DNA of 64,000 nt from an uncultured Paracoccaceae bacterium (GTDB lineage Bacteria; Pseudomonadota; Alphaproteobacteria; Rhodobacterales; Rhodobacteraceae). Positions 47,393 to 56,234 of the stretch are shown here, one piece after another. Within the stretch, counting starts at the first letter, position 1, and each line of letters starts with the position of its first letter. Position numbers and translations under genes: made by a program. Under the pieces are notes generated by a model. The model did not search any database. It saw only the letters and a list, made by a program, of their open reading frames with translations, and was not told the DNA's origin. The stretch is taken from assembly GCA_947498985.1 (NCBI GenBank), contig CANMMF010000004.1:310001-374000 (forward strand). The letters run 5' to 3'.

Positions 47393-49595
47393 ATGAGACC
47401 CACGCAACAGAAAATCACCCTCAGCGCCTCGCGCGACATTCCTTTCAACAAACTGATGCTCAGCCAGGCGAACGTGCGCCACGTCAAGGCGGGTGTGTCG
47501 ATCGAGGAACTGGCCGAGGGTGAGGCGCGCCCGCAAATCGGTCCGGTGGACCGATTTGAGCGCTGAACGCCATTCGCCATGCGAATGGCCGGGCGCGGCG
47601 GACGCTCTTGAGCTCCATCACCGTGCGGCCCGTGCTGGATGACAGCGGTGCCGAGACCGGCATGTACTCGATTCCCGCCGGTGGGCGGCGCTTCCGGGCG
47701 CTGGAACTGCTCGTCAAACAGAAGCGCATGAACAAGACAGCACTTGTGCCCTGTATCGTGCGCACGGACGGGCTCGCCGAGGAAGACAGCCTCGCCGAGA
47801 ACGTCCGAGCCGCGCGCCGCTGCATCCGCTCGACCAGTTCCGCGCCTTCCATGCGATGCGCGAGAAAGCCCGCACCGAGGACGAGATCGCTGCGGCCTTC
47901 TTCGTCCCGGCCGGCGTGGTCAAGCAGCGGCTGAGGCTCGCCGCCGTAGCACCCTCGCTGCTCGACGCCTATGCCGAGGAGGAGATGACCCTCGACCAGC
48001 TCATGGCCTTCACGGTGGGTCCCGATCACGCGCGGCAAGAGCAGGTCTGGGAGGCGCTGCAGCGGCACTATTCGCGAGCGCCTCATGAGATCCGCCGCAT
48101 GCTGACCGAGGGTGCGGTGCGCGCCTCGGACAAGCGGGCGCAGTTCGTCGGGCTCGGCGATTACGTCGAGGCCTGGGGCGAGATCCTGCGCGATCTGTTC
48201 CAGCAGGACGACGGCGGCTGGCTGCAGGATGCGGCCCTGCTCGACGTCATGGTGCGCGAGAAGCTGGCCGAGAAAGCCGAGGGGGTGCGTGCCGAGGGCT
48301 GGAAATGGGTCGAGGTCGATACCGAATTTCCCTACGGGCACAGTTTCGGGATGCGCCGGGTCCATGGTGAGGCGGTGCCGATGAGCGACGAGGAAGCCGC
48401 CAGCTATCAGGCGCTGAAGGCCGAGTACGACGCGCTCGAGGCCGAGCATGCGGAGGCCGACGAGCTGCCCGACGACGTCGATGCCCGGCTGGGCGAGATC
48501 GAGGAGGCGATGGAGGCATTCGAGGTGCGTCCGATCCGTTACGAGGCCGACGACTTCGCGCTCGCCGGGGCCTTCGTCAGCATCGACAGTTCCGGGCGGC
48601 TGCGCGTCGAGCGGGGCTATGTGCGGCCCGAGGATGAGCCGGTCGAGGAGGTGGAGGACACCGGCCAGGTTGCACCGGAAACGGCGCCGGTCGAGGACTC
48701 CGACAACACCGTTGCGTCGGCTTCGGACGAGGAGGAAGAGGACGACGGCCTGAAACCGCTTTCCGACCGCCTCGTCATGGAACTGACGGCCCGTCGCACC
48801 CTGGCATTGCGAAATGCGCTGGTGCAGGACCCGCAGGTCGCCTTCCTCGCGGCCCTGCACGCGATGGTCCTGCGACTCTTCTACCGCTACGCCACAGGCA
48901 ACTGCGTCGAGGTCGAACCGCGCAACGCGGGGTTCGGATCGCAGGTGCCGGGCCTCGGCGACACGGGTTACGCGCAGGCCATCGATCAACGCCATGAGAC
49001 CTGGGCGCGGAACCTGCCGAAAGCGCCAGAAGACCTCTGGGAGGCCCTGACCGAGTTCGACAGCTGCAGCCGCGAGGCGCTGTTCGCCCATTGCGTGGCG
49101 ATGAGCGTCAATGCCGTCCAAGACCCCTATCAGCGCCGACCGCGCGCCATCGCGCATGCGGATGTGCTGGCCGGGACGGTCGGGCTCGACATGGCCAAGG
49201 CGGGTTGGACGACGACCGGTGACAGCTACCTCGGTCGCGTGACCAAGGCCCGCATCCTCGAGGCCGTGCGCGAAGCGAAAGGCAAAGACGCCGCTGACCG
49301 GATCACCGGGCTGAAGAAGACCGAGATGGTGACCGCGGCCGAGGACCTGCTCTCCGGCACCGGCTGGCTGCCCGAACCGCTGCGCACGCCGCCACTGCGG
49401 GAAGAGGACGCTTCGGAGATCGAGTTGATCGACAACGCCGACATCGCCGATGGAGCCCCTTCGGACGACGATCCCGACAGCGGCGAAGCGCAATCGGCGG
49501 AAGACGGCGACGAACAGGCTATCGGAGATTCCGACCCCTCGGAGGAAGATGATCCCATCGCCGGTGACGCCTTCGCCCGAACTGCCGCCGAGTGA
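47393..49595 (+). pseudogene. parB: ParB/RepB/Spo0J-family partition protein gene, broken into three frames
   Basis: The N-terminus (IPFNKLMLSQANVRHVKAGV...EELAE) is in one frame to about 47518. After a palindromic insertion the second piece (RTLLSSITVRPVLDDSG...SLAENV) is in another frame, and from about 47820 the remainder (REKARTEDEIAAAFFVPAGV...) continues in the third to 49595. The second break fits a 2-base gain between 47808 and 47822. The long C-terminal part, 579 codons from 47856, is intact and could be expressed from an internal start. Confidence 0.85.
47519..47593 (+). mobile_element. Palindromic insertion element, copy 2 (in parB)
   Basis: It shares a roughly 50-bp core with the integrase copy: GGTGAGGCGCG, then a palindrome at 47534-47558 (CAAATCGGTCC and GGACCGATTTG), then GAGCGCTGAAC. 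It is followed by a second hairpin GCCATTCG-CCATG-CGAATGGC at 47569-47589. It splits parB between EELAE and RRTLLSS. Confidence 0.75.
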
Positions 49596-49623
49596 CCTTC
49601 GAGCAGGTCGGAGCGTTCGTGCC

Positions 49624-49652
49624 CTGGCAAAGGTCCCCCGGACCTTTGCCAG
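49624..49652. repeat. Perfect hairpin, 13-bp stem
   Basis: CTGGCAAAGGTCC pairs with GGACCTTTGCCAG around CCC, shortly after the parB stop and 33 bases before the next terminator hairpin. Confidence 0.75.
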
Positions 49653-49684
49653 CCGGGCGCTCACCCCCCCGAGTTCCGGCAACC

Positions 49685-49715
49685 GGGGTCCGCCAGAAAT
49701 GGCGGGCCCCTTTTT
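49685..49715 (+). terminator. Terminator/attenuator before the toprim gene
   Basis: GGGGtCCGCC pairs with GGCGGgCCCC and is followed by TTTTTC, about 25 bp upstream of the toprim ATG. It ends the parB transcript or attenuates read-through. Confidence 0.75.
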
Positions 49716-49740
49716 CTATCCACGACAGGAGGCACCGAGC

Positions 49741-50784
49741 ATGCACAGCCCCGCCGCCGAAATCGCCCGCCGCCTTGCCGAGGATGCCGAGGCCGTCTGC
49801 CGTCACTACCTTACGAACGGGCGCAAACAGGGCCGCTACTGGATCGTAGGCGATGTCCAGAACACACCGGCCTGCAGCCTCTATGTCAGACTGACCGGTC
49901 CGATCTCTGGTCCCGGTGCCGCCGGAAAATGGACCGATTCCGCAACCGGGCAGCACGGGGATCTTCTGGATCTGATCGCCCTGAACATGGGGATCACCAC
50001 GCTGAAGGACGCGCTGGACGAAGCGCGCAGGTTTCTCAGCCTGCCGCAGACGGACGGGTACCGCGTGACCGGCCGGCCATCCAGTCGTGGCTCACCCGAG
50101 GCCGCGCGGCGGCTCTGGGCCATGGGCCAGCCGATGGCGGGCACCTTGGCGGAACGCTATCTCGCAGGGCGTGGCCTCACCGGGCTGGGCCGTCTCGACA
50201 GTCTCCGGTTTCACCCGAACTGCTTTTACTGGCGCGAGGATCACGCGCTGACAGACGCGCCTGAGGCCTGGCCTGCCCTGCTCGCCAAGGTGACGGACCT
50301 CGAAGGGCGGCTTACCGGCCTGCACCGCACCTGGCTCGATCCCGCCACTGCGGACAAGGCCCTGGTCAGTCCACCCCGCAAGGCCATGGGCAATCTCCTC
50401 GGCCATGGTGTTCGTATCGGTAAACCGGTCAGCGTGCTGGCTGCAGGCGAAGGGCTGGAGACGATGCTCTCCCTGCATTTGGCCCTGCAGAAGCTTCCTG
50501 TCGTGGCGGCTCTGTCCGCCAATCATCTCGCAGCCCTGCAGCTGCCGGCCGATCTGCGCCGCCTCTACATCGCCGTCGATGCCGATCCGGCAGGCCTGTC
50601 CGCCGCAGACCAACTGGCGCATCGGGCCCATGGGGCCCGGATCGACGCGATCCACCTCACCCCCAGTCTCGGCGATTTCAATGACGATCTGCGGGCCATT
50701 GGCCGCGACGCGTTGCGCGCGCATCTGCATCCGCAACTGGCGCCCGAGGACGCCGTGACCTTCCTCGACCACGCCCTCGACTGA
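49741..50784 (+). CDS. Toprim-domain (primase-like) plasmid/ICE protein
   Basis: 347 aa from the ATG giving HSPAAEIARRLAEDAEAVC with AGGAGG upstream; a frame extending to 49450 overlaps parB antiphase and is not the start. An N-terminal zinc-ribbon-like region (CSLYVRL...GKWTDSATGQHGDLLDLI) precedes the toprim domain with Glu in LAAGEGLETMLS and Asp in LYIAVDADPAGLSAA. It resembles CHC2-like primases of mobile elements and usually clusters with parB and DUF2493. Confidence 0.88.
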   Translation: MHSPAAEIARRLAEDAEAVCRHYLTNGRKQGRYWIVGDVQNTPACSLYVRLTGPISGPGAAGKWTDSATGQHGDLLDLIALNMGITTLKDALDEARRFLSLPQTDGYRVTGRPSSRGSPEAARRLWAMGQPMAGTLAERYLAGRGLTGLGRLDSLRFHPNCFYWREDHALTDAPEAWPALLAKVTDLEGRLTGLHRTWLDPATADKALVSPPRKAMGNLLGHGVRIGKPVSVLAAGEGLETMLSLHLALQKLPVVAALSANHLAALQLPADLRRLYIAVDADPAGLSAADQLAHRAHGARIDAIHLTPSLGDFNDDLRAIGRDALRAHLHPQLAPEDAVTFLDHALD

Positions 50785-50892
50785 TCGGGCCGGCCTCCCC
50801 GGTCAGCGCCTCCGCGATCAGAGCCACGCCTTCCGGAGTTCCGAGAGCGGGCAAAACGGAGCAGAGCCCGGACGCGCCCGCAACGGCCATGG

Positions 50893-51034
50893 CCGTCCTC
50901 CGCTGCGCTCCGGTTCCACCCCATCGCGCGGGCGCGACAGGGACCCCTGAGAATGCAGGCCCGTCCGGCCCCCGCTTTTCCGTTGCCCGGGAAGGCCGCG
51001 AGAGGCGCGGGCTTCGACAACCGGAGACGACATC
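50893..51034 (+). promoter_or_regulatory. Leader shared with the DUF736 gene
   Basis: It contains CCGTCCTCCGCTG near the left end and GGCCGCGAGAGGCGCGGGC then CGACAACCGGAGAC just before the start. Matching blocks precede the DUF736 gene at 53071-53188. Confidence 0.45.
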
Positions 51035-51961
51035 ATGACCGAGACCCATCTTCAAATCCGATCCTCCACCGCCGTCGTGCTCGAGGAACTGCAGCTCGAT
51101 GGCTGGCGCCCCTTCACCGACGAGCCCGATCCCCGCCCCTTGCCGGAGCCCGACGCCATTCGCACCGCCGTCGCCGACATTTTCGACGCGCTCGTCTCGA
51201 CGCTGTCCGACACGCGCCTGGAGCCCGACCTCGAAGTCCTGCTCTGGGCCACTACGAACCTGTTCGACCGCACTTCGACGCGGATAAACCGTGATCTCGA
51301 CAGCAATGAACTGGCGCAGAAGCGGTCGCAACGCGAGCAGGACGGCTCCGAGGTCCGCTCGGTCGAACTGGAAACCCTGATCGCGGAGGGCATCACACTC
51401 GTCGAGCGGCGCAATGCCTTTGAGGCCATGCGCGATCTCGCCGCCGAGTTGTTCGAGACCCATCTCGGCCAAACCTGGCACCCTCGCACGGGCAGCCATG
51501 TGAGCCGCCGCACCCTGACCGCCTCTTTGATCGACAGCCGCGATCACTTGGCCGCAAAACGCAGGGTTGATCTGGAACCACTCCTGCCCCAAGGCATTAA
51601 GATCGCCTTTACCGGCGGGCTGGACTGCAACGATCATGCGGCCATCTGGGCGGCCCTCGACCGCGTCCACGCGAAACACGCCGACATGGTGCTGCTGCAC
51701 GGCGGCGCACCGCGCGGGGCCGAACGCATCGCTGCAGCCTGGGCCGACAACCGCAGCGTGACACAGATCGTCTTCACGCCCGACTGGACGCGGCACGGCA
51801 AATCGGCCCCCTTCAAGCGCAACGACCAGTTGCTCGACACGCTGCCCATCGGGCTGATCGTCTTCCCGGGCTCGGGCATCACCGAAAATCTCGCCGACAA
51901 GGCCCGCGCGATGGGCATTCCCCTCTTCGACTTCCGGCCGAAAGCCGCCCCACCAGCATGA
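51035..51961 (+). CDS. DUF2493 (SLOG/YspA-like) domain protein
   Basis: 308 aa. The N-terminal 180 residues are polar and helical (e.g. RSVELETLIAEGITLVERRNAF). The C-terminal DUF2493 domain is Rossmann-like: KIAFTGGLDCNDHAAIWAAL, MVLLHGGAPRGAERIAAAWA and GLIVFPGSGITENLADKARAMGIPLFDF. SLOG-superfamily proteins bind nucleotide-derived ligands; the function in mobile elements is unknown. The SD CGGAGACGAC precedes the start. Confidence 0.88.
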   Translation: MTETHLQIRSSTAVVLEELQLDGWRPFTDEPDPRPLPEPDAIRTAVADIFDALVSTLSDTRLEPDLEVLLWATTNLFDRTSTRINRDLDSNELAQKRSQREQDGSEVRSVELETLIAEGITLVERRNAFEAMRDLAAELFETHLGQTWHPRTGSHVSRRTLTASLIDSRDHLAAKRRVDLEPLLPQGIKIAFTGGLDCNDHAAIWAALDRVHAKHADMVLLHGGAPRGAERIAAAWADNRSVTQIVFTPDWTRHGKSAPFKRNDQLLDTLPIGLIVFPGSGITENLADKARAMGIPLFDFRPKAAPPA

Positions 51962-51977
51962 CCGGATTTCCGCCGAT

Positions 51978-52010
51978 GCCCGCCCCGGACCCTCCCGGGC
52001 GGGCTGTTTT
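51978..52010 (+). terminator. Terminator after the DUF2493 gene
   Basis: A perfect 8-bp stem GCCCGCCC / GGGCGGGC is followed by TGTTTTC, beginning 17 bp past the stop. Confidence 0.7.
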
Positions 52011-52078
52011 CTGCTATGATCTGCCGGTGCCAATGGAGCAGGTGGCGGCGCGATCCTTGTTCTCGAAAGGAGTGCCTC

Positions 52079-52531
52079 ATGTTTTTCTCCACTCTCTTCA
52101 CGCTGTTCGGCCTCGGTGCCCTCTGCTGGATCCCGTTCAACCTGGCCGTCTACGCCCTGCCCTTCGCGATCGGACTGACCTCGGGCATTTATCTCTATGA
52201 AACGGGCCAAGGCGTCTTCCTGTCGATCATTGCGGGCCTCTTCATCGGCGGCTTGGTCGCCGCTCTCGGAGAATTCGCCTTCGATCGCATCCGGTCCGTC
52301 CCTCTCAAGCTCGCAATCGGCCTGATCTACGCGGTCCCCGCCGGGATCGCCGGGTTTCATGCGGCAAAGGGTCTTGCCGAATTTGGCAGCGCGGGCGCTG
52401 CGACCATCACCCTCCTGTCTTGGCTGGGCGCGCTGGTTGTGGGCGGGACCGCTTGGGCGCGGGTGTCGGGCTGGTCCGAGGTCAACGCCATGTCCGACCC
52501 GCATCCGCACAGGTCTTTCGACGAACACTGA
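52079..52531 (+). CDS. Small multi-pass membrane protein
   Basis: 150 aa from the ATG after AAAGGAGTGCCTC. About four membrane helices are seen (FSTLFTLFGLGALCWIPFNL, LSIIAGLFIGGLVAALG, LAIGLIYAVPAGIAG, ITLLSWLGALVVGGTAW) with a short polar C-terminus. Such proteins recur beside DUF2493/DUF736 genes on rhodobacterial elements, but no function is known to me. Confidence 0.75.
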   Translation: MFFSTLFTLFGLGALCWIPFNLAVYALPFAIGLTSGIYLYETGQGVFLSIIAGLFIGGLVAALGEFAFDRIRSVPLKLAIGLIYAVPAGIAGFHAAKGLAEFGSAGAATITLLSWLGALVVGGTAWARVSGWSEVNAMSDPHPHRSFDEH

Positions 52532-53188
52532 ACGCCCTGTGAAGCTTGCACCGGTGCGTGCCGTCCGCCAAATCGTCAGCGTGCACCGCAACCGATTGCT
52601 GCAAAAGGTCTCCATCCTCGCCGTCACCGCCGCATTGCGGTGGGGCAGGACCGGCTGAGCAAAGCCAGATCGCCGAGACCCACGTCATGGCGCATGTCCC
52701 CGGTCGCGCATGCATCTGGATCGTCGGCAAACCGAACATCACGGCAGACAAGCACAGACACGGCGAGAGGGGACAATCCCAGAGAAGCGAGGCACGTCCG
52801 GGACATGCACTGTTTCCGCCTGTACGCCGCAACCTGTCTTTGCACGACGCATGCTGCCGGGGTCTTGCGCGGTCCAAAGATAGCCTGTCATCCCCTCTTC
52901 CATGGCATGACGCCACGCGTCCCTTGCGGGCCTCTCAGCGGCTGATCTGACCGGGATCGGCTAACGCCTCGACCGCCTTGGCCGCAACGGCCGGTCCGGA
53001 CTTTCTTCCCCTGGCGCCCCGAACAGTATCGGGTTCGCCATTCCTCGCGGAACAAGAAAGACCGGCCTTGCCGTCCTCCGCTGGCGCTGCGGGCCACAGG
53101 GGCTGCGTCGGCGGATCGCCCCTGTCCTGACGATCGCCATCGAGGCCGCGAAGGGCGCGGGCTGGGACAAGCCAAAAGGAGACATGAC
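52532..53188. other. Long intergenic region in the island
   Basis: 657 bp without a supported gene; the ORFs crossing it on both strands lack coding character. The last 118 bp form the leader similar to that of the DUF2493 gene. The rest may hold the promoter of the DUF736 gene and decayed element sequence. Confidence 0.5.
53071..53188 (+). promoter_or_regulatory. Leader shared with the DUF2493 gene
   Basis: Blocks CCGTCCTCCGCTG (53071) and GGCCGCGAAGGGCGCGGGC (53154) followed by GGGACAAGCC...GGAGAC match in order those at 50893-51034. Confidence 0.45.
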
Positions 53189-53527
53189 ATGGCCACCATC
53201 GGAACCTTCAAGAAGACCGGCAACGAGTACGTCGGCGAAATCGTCACCCTGAGCGTGCAGGCGAAAGCCGTCCGCATCGTCCCCGAGGACAGCACCCCGA
53301 ACGACAACGCCCCCTCCCACCGCGTCTTTGTCGGCCGTGCCGAAATCGGCGCCGCCTGGTCCAAGCGCTCGACCGAGGGCCGCGACTACCTGAGCCTCAA
53401 GCTCGACGACCCGAGCTTCACGCAGCCGATCTACGCCAACCTCTTCGACGACACGGTGATCGAAGGCGGCGAAGAGACCTTCAGCCTCATCTGGTCGCGC
53501 CCCAACACCCGCCGCAACGGCGACTGA
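53189..53527 (+). CDS. DUF736-family protein
   Basis: 112 aa, the usual length. Family landmarks are MATIGTFKKTGNEYVGEI, VFVGRAEIGAAWSKRSTEGRDYLSLKLDDPSF and PIYANLFDD. DUF736 proteins are small soluble proteins nearly always found in plasmid or ICE gene clusters of alphaproteobacteria; their role is unknown. Strong SD (AAAGGAGACATGAC before ATG) and a terminator follow. Confidence 0.92.
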   Translation: MATIGTFKKTGNEYVGEIVTLSVQAKAVRIVPEDSTPNDNAPSHRVFVGRAEIGAAWSKRSTEGRDYLSLKLDDPSFTQPIYANLFDDTVIEGGEETFSLIWSRPNTRRNGD

Positions 53528-54130
53528 CAACAGACGACCCCGCCCGAGATCACCGGGCGGGGTGACCTTTACTCATCTTGTGCTGACCGCGAGCGGTTCT
53601 CGGTCATGTTTGAACGCATCGCGAGCGGCCCAAACCGAACCTTCAACCTGATTTCACGATGCCGCGGTGCGGCCCGTCATTCCGGACCTTCGCCGCAGAC
53701 GCAAAATTGAACGAAAGCGAAATAGCAGTCTGCGGACGGAGCTGCCGTTCACCAATCTGTATCGAACGGCGGCTTTGACTGGTTGATCGTCGGTCATCAA
53801 TTGCCAGTCTTGTTAGGTGTCAAGAAACGGCCGGCGTTGGCCCCTGCCAAGTATCGTTTCAGCTCAATCCGTACCGGATCGTCAGGAATGGTTGCACCGC
53901 CAGATCTTCGGTTTTCAGCCTCACGGACCCAACACTTGGACGTTGCGCGGGGCGAGATAACCACATCATAGCTGCGATCGAAGGTTGAAGGTCTGCAGCG
54001 CCAAGGCGTTTTGGTGACGCCGCTGCTTGTCGGACAACCTCCCGAAATCGAACCAATCAATCTTTGATAACGCGCTGCTCCATCCTTCCTGGAAGCGAAC
54101 ATGTCAGCCAACGAGGTCGACACTGTTCGA
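53528..54130. other. Decayed region between the island and the LysR gene
   Basis: About 600 bp with no intact gene. Minus-strand frames around 53797-54060 carry protein-like pieces in different frames (SKIDWFDFGRLSDKQRRHQN; IELKRYLAGANAGRFLTPN), suggesting an old gene remnant I cannot name. The right island junction, if it exists, should lie here or further right. Confidence 0.4.
53538..53567 (+). terminator. Terminator of the DUF736 gene
   Basis: CCCCGCCCG / CGGGCGGGG, a perfect 9-bp stem, is followed by TGACCTTTA. Confidence 0.75.
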
Positions 54131-55012
54131 TCAGATATCTTCCATGAGCCCCATCGCAATCCGATTGATGTCGCGTGCAAATAGCGTGATCTCAAGTTGC
54201 ACTGACCCGTAGGCATCGGACAGTGACACAAGATCTCCCGAAGCGATCTGCTCTCTACACATCGTGAAAGGAAGCCACGCAACGCCTTCGCCACGGCTGA
54301 CAAGCTCACGTAAGATGACCGAGTAAGCTGACTCGACCTCGCGCTCGGCAAGTGACCGATCCCTGAACACATCCGAAAGCCGGCTTTGTGCCAGCAATGT
54401 GCCGAAGTGGCTTTCCTGAGGATAGGACAGGATCGGCACCTTCTCGGCGAGCGTCGAGTCTTCGTTGACCTTGTGACGCAGCGCGCCGCCCGCGACAGGT
54501 ATCAGGGTGTCCCGTCCGAGCGTCTTTCGAAGAACGGTCTCGTCGAACGGTAGTGGCGGGAAGCCGATCGCCTCGTAGCACAGGAGGAAATCGGCATCGG
54601 CCTGCATGAAAAGCGACACGCAATCCTCGCGGTTGAGCGTCCGTAATCGCCACGAGACCTCGGGGCGTTTGTCGGCAAGCAGTCGAAAGACGCGCGGAAA
54701 GACATCCGATCCAAGCGCGTGCTGAGTCGCGATCACCACCGGAAGCTGTCGTTTGCCTTCCGGCGTCAATAAACCGCGGATTTTTTGGGCGCGGGCGATC
54801 ATGGAGCGAATTTCTGTCTCCGCGCCCAACAGGGTGTCTGACAACTCTATCCGGTTCTTGCTGCGGGTCACGAGCGGAGCGCCGACCCAGTCTTCAAGCG
54901 CGCGGATCCGTCGCGAAAACGCTGGCTGCGTTACGTTTCTGCGCGCCGCCGCCTTGCTGAGCGACCCGCACTCGATGAGTGCGAGGGCATCCTCGAGAAG
55001 TTTCAAATTCAT
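54131..55012 (-). CDS. LysR-family transcriptional regulator
   Basis: 293 aa. The N-terminal winged HTH is ALIECGSLSKAAARRNVTQPAFSRRIRALEDWVG; the C-terminal periplasmic-binding-like effector domain is full length. It is divergent from the PLP enzyme and TRAP genes, with a perfect inverted repeat between them, so it most likely activates that operon in response to the imported substrate. Confidence 0.92.
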   Translation of the reverse strand: MNLKLLEDALALIECGSLSKAAARRNVTQPAFSRRIRALEDWVGAPLVTRSKNRIELSDTLLGAETEIRSMIARAQKIRGLLTPEGKRQLPVVIATQHALGSDVFPRVFRLLADKRPEVSWRLRTLNREDCVSLFMQADADFLLCYEAIGFPPLPFDETVLRKTLGRDTLIPVAGGALRHKVNEDSTLAEKVPILSYPQESHFGTLLAQSRLSDVFRDRSLAEREVESAYSVILRELVSRGEGVAWLPFTMCREQIASGDLVSLSDAYGSVQLEITLFARDINRIAMGLMEDI

Positions 55013-55041
55013 GCTCGCTCATACCAGCCGGCATAGCAGAG

Positions 55042-55060
55042 TGCAAATTCGGCATTTGCA
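55042..55060. promoter_or_regulatory. Candidate LysR operator
   Basis: TGCAAAT-TCGGC-ATTTGCA is a perfect 7-5-7 inverted repeat containing the T-N11-A pattern, midway between the divergent LysR and PLP-enzyme genes. Confidence 0.65.
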
Positions 55061-55115
55061 ACCCGTTGATTTGCGGTGAACCCTATGCCGAAAGCTGTGA
55101 AGAACGGGGGATCAC

Positions 55116-56171
55116 ATGGCCAACTTGGATTTGGCTTCAAAGCCGCGACTGGACGTACTCAAGAAGTCTCTCGCTCGACATCCGAAACTCCGCCTTGCCC
55201 ATCTTCCAACACCCCTCGAACCGATGGACCGGCTGAGCGAAGCGCTTGGCGGGCCGCGTTTCTGGATCAAACGGGATGACTGCACCGGGCTGGCCACAGG
55301 CGGCAACAAGGCGCGCAAACTCGACTATCTGATGGCCGAAGCGAAGGCGGCGGGTGCCACGGCGATTGTCACGCAGGGCGCGACCCAATCCAACCACACA
55401 CGCCAATCCGCCGCGGCTGCGGCAAAGCTCGGGATGGCCTGCCACATTCTTCTGGAGGACCGCACGGGCTCAGACGACTTCTCGTACAATGCCAACGGAA
55501 ACGTCCTTCTCAGCCGACTTGCCGGCGGGATGATGACGAAGTTTCCGGGCGGCACCGATATGGCGCAAGAGATGGAGCGCCTCGCCGGGGAGCTTCGGGC
55601 GAAAGGCGAGGTCGTCTACGTGATCCCGGGCGGCGGGTCCAACGCGACGGGCGCGCTCGGATATGCCGAATGCGCTCATGAACTTCTGTCGCAGGCTGAC
55701 GAGACCGGGCTTGAGATCGACATGATCGTTCAGCCAACCGGCAGTTCTGGTACCCACGCCGGAATGGTCGCGGGCCTCACCGTGATGGAAAGCGACATTC
55801 CCATTCTGGGCCTCGGCACGCGCGCACCCAAGGAAAAGCAGGAGACGATGGTCTACGACCTCGCCGTGCGGACATTGAAGAGGCTGGACTACGACGGCCA
55901 GCTCGACCGCGCGCGTGTGCAGGCGAATTGCGACTACGTGGGTGACGGCTATGGCATCCCGACCGACGGCATGGTCGAGGCGGTTCAGACACTTGCCCGG
56001 CTGGAGGGGCTGCTCTTCGATCCCGTCTACTCGGGCAAGGCACTCGACGGATTCCTCAAACTCGCCCGGAATGAGCAGTTCGCCGGCATGAAAAATGTCG
56101 TGTTCCTGCACACCGGCGGCAGTTCGGCCATCTTCGCCTATCCCGGCGCCTTCGGCGCGCAACCTGTTTAA
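55116..56171 (+). CDS. D-cysteine desulfhydrase / L-cysteate sulfo-lyase-family PLP enzyme
   Basis: 351 aa. This is an ACC-deaminase/D-cysteine desulfhydrase fold (type II PLP). The PLP-binding Lys is in [13 protein letters not shown], the pyridoxal-contact segment is [19 protein letters not shown] and the C-terminal helix region is [13 protein letters not shown]. The same family includes CuyA, the L-cysteate sulfo-lyase of Roseobacter relatives, so sulfite rather than sulfide could be released. A divergent LysR gene and a TRAP transporter point to catabolism of an imported sulfur compound. Confidence 0.82.
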   Translation: MANLDLASKPRLDVLKKSLARHPKLRLAHLPTPLEPMDRLSEALGGPRFWIKRDDCTGLATGGNKARKLDYLMAEAKAAGATAIVTQGATQSNHTRQSAAAAAKLGMACHILLEDRTGSDDFSYNANGNVLLSRLAGGMMTKFPGGTDMAQEMERLAGELRAKGEVVYVIPGGGSNATGALGYAECAHELLSQADETGLEIDMIVQPTGSSGTHAGMVAGLTVMESDIPILGLGTRAPKEKQETMVYDLAVRTLKRLDYDGQLDRARVQANCDYVGDGYGIPTDGMVEAVQTLARLEGLLFDPVYSGKALDGFLKLARNEQFAGMKNVVFLHTGGSSAIFAYPGAFGAQPV

Positions 56172-56234
56172 CCTTTCCCGAAGTCAGGCATGGCCGACCA
56201 AGGGCCATGCGAACCCTCCAGAAAACGAAAGGAC

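Noticed and set aside
53797-54372. 191-codon minus-strand ORF overlapping the LysR gene
   Set aside because: The upstream half is an out-of-frame shadow of LysR; only the downstream end looks protein-like, so at most a remnant.
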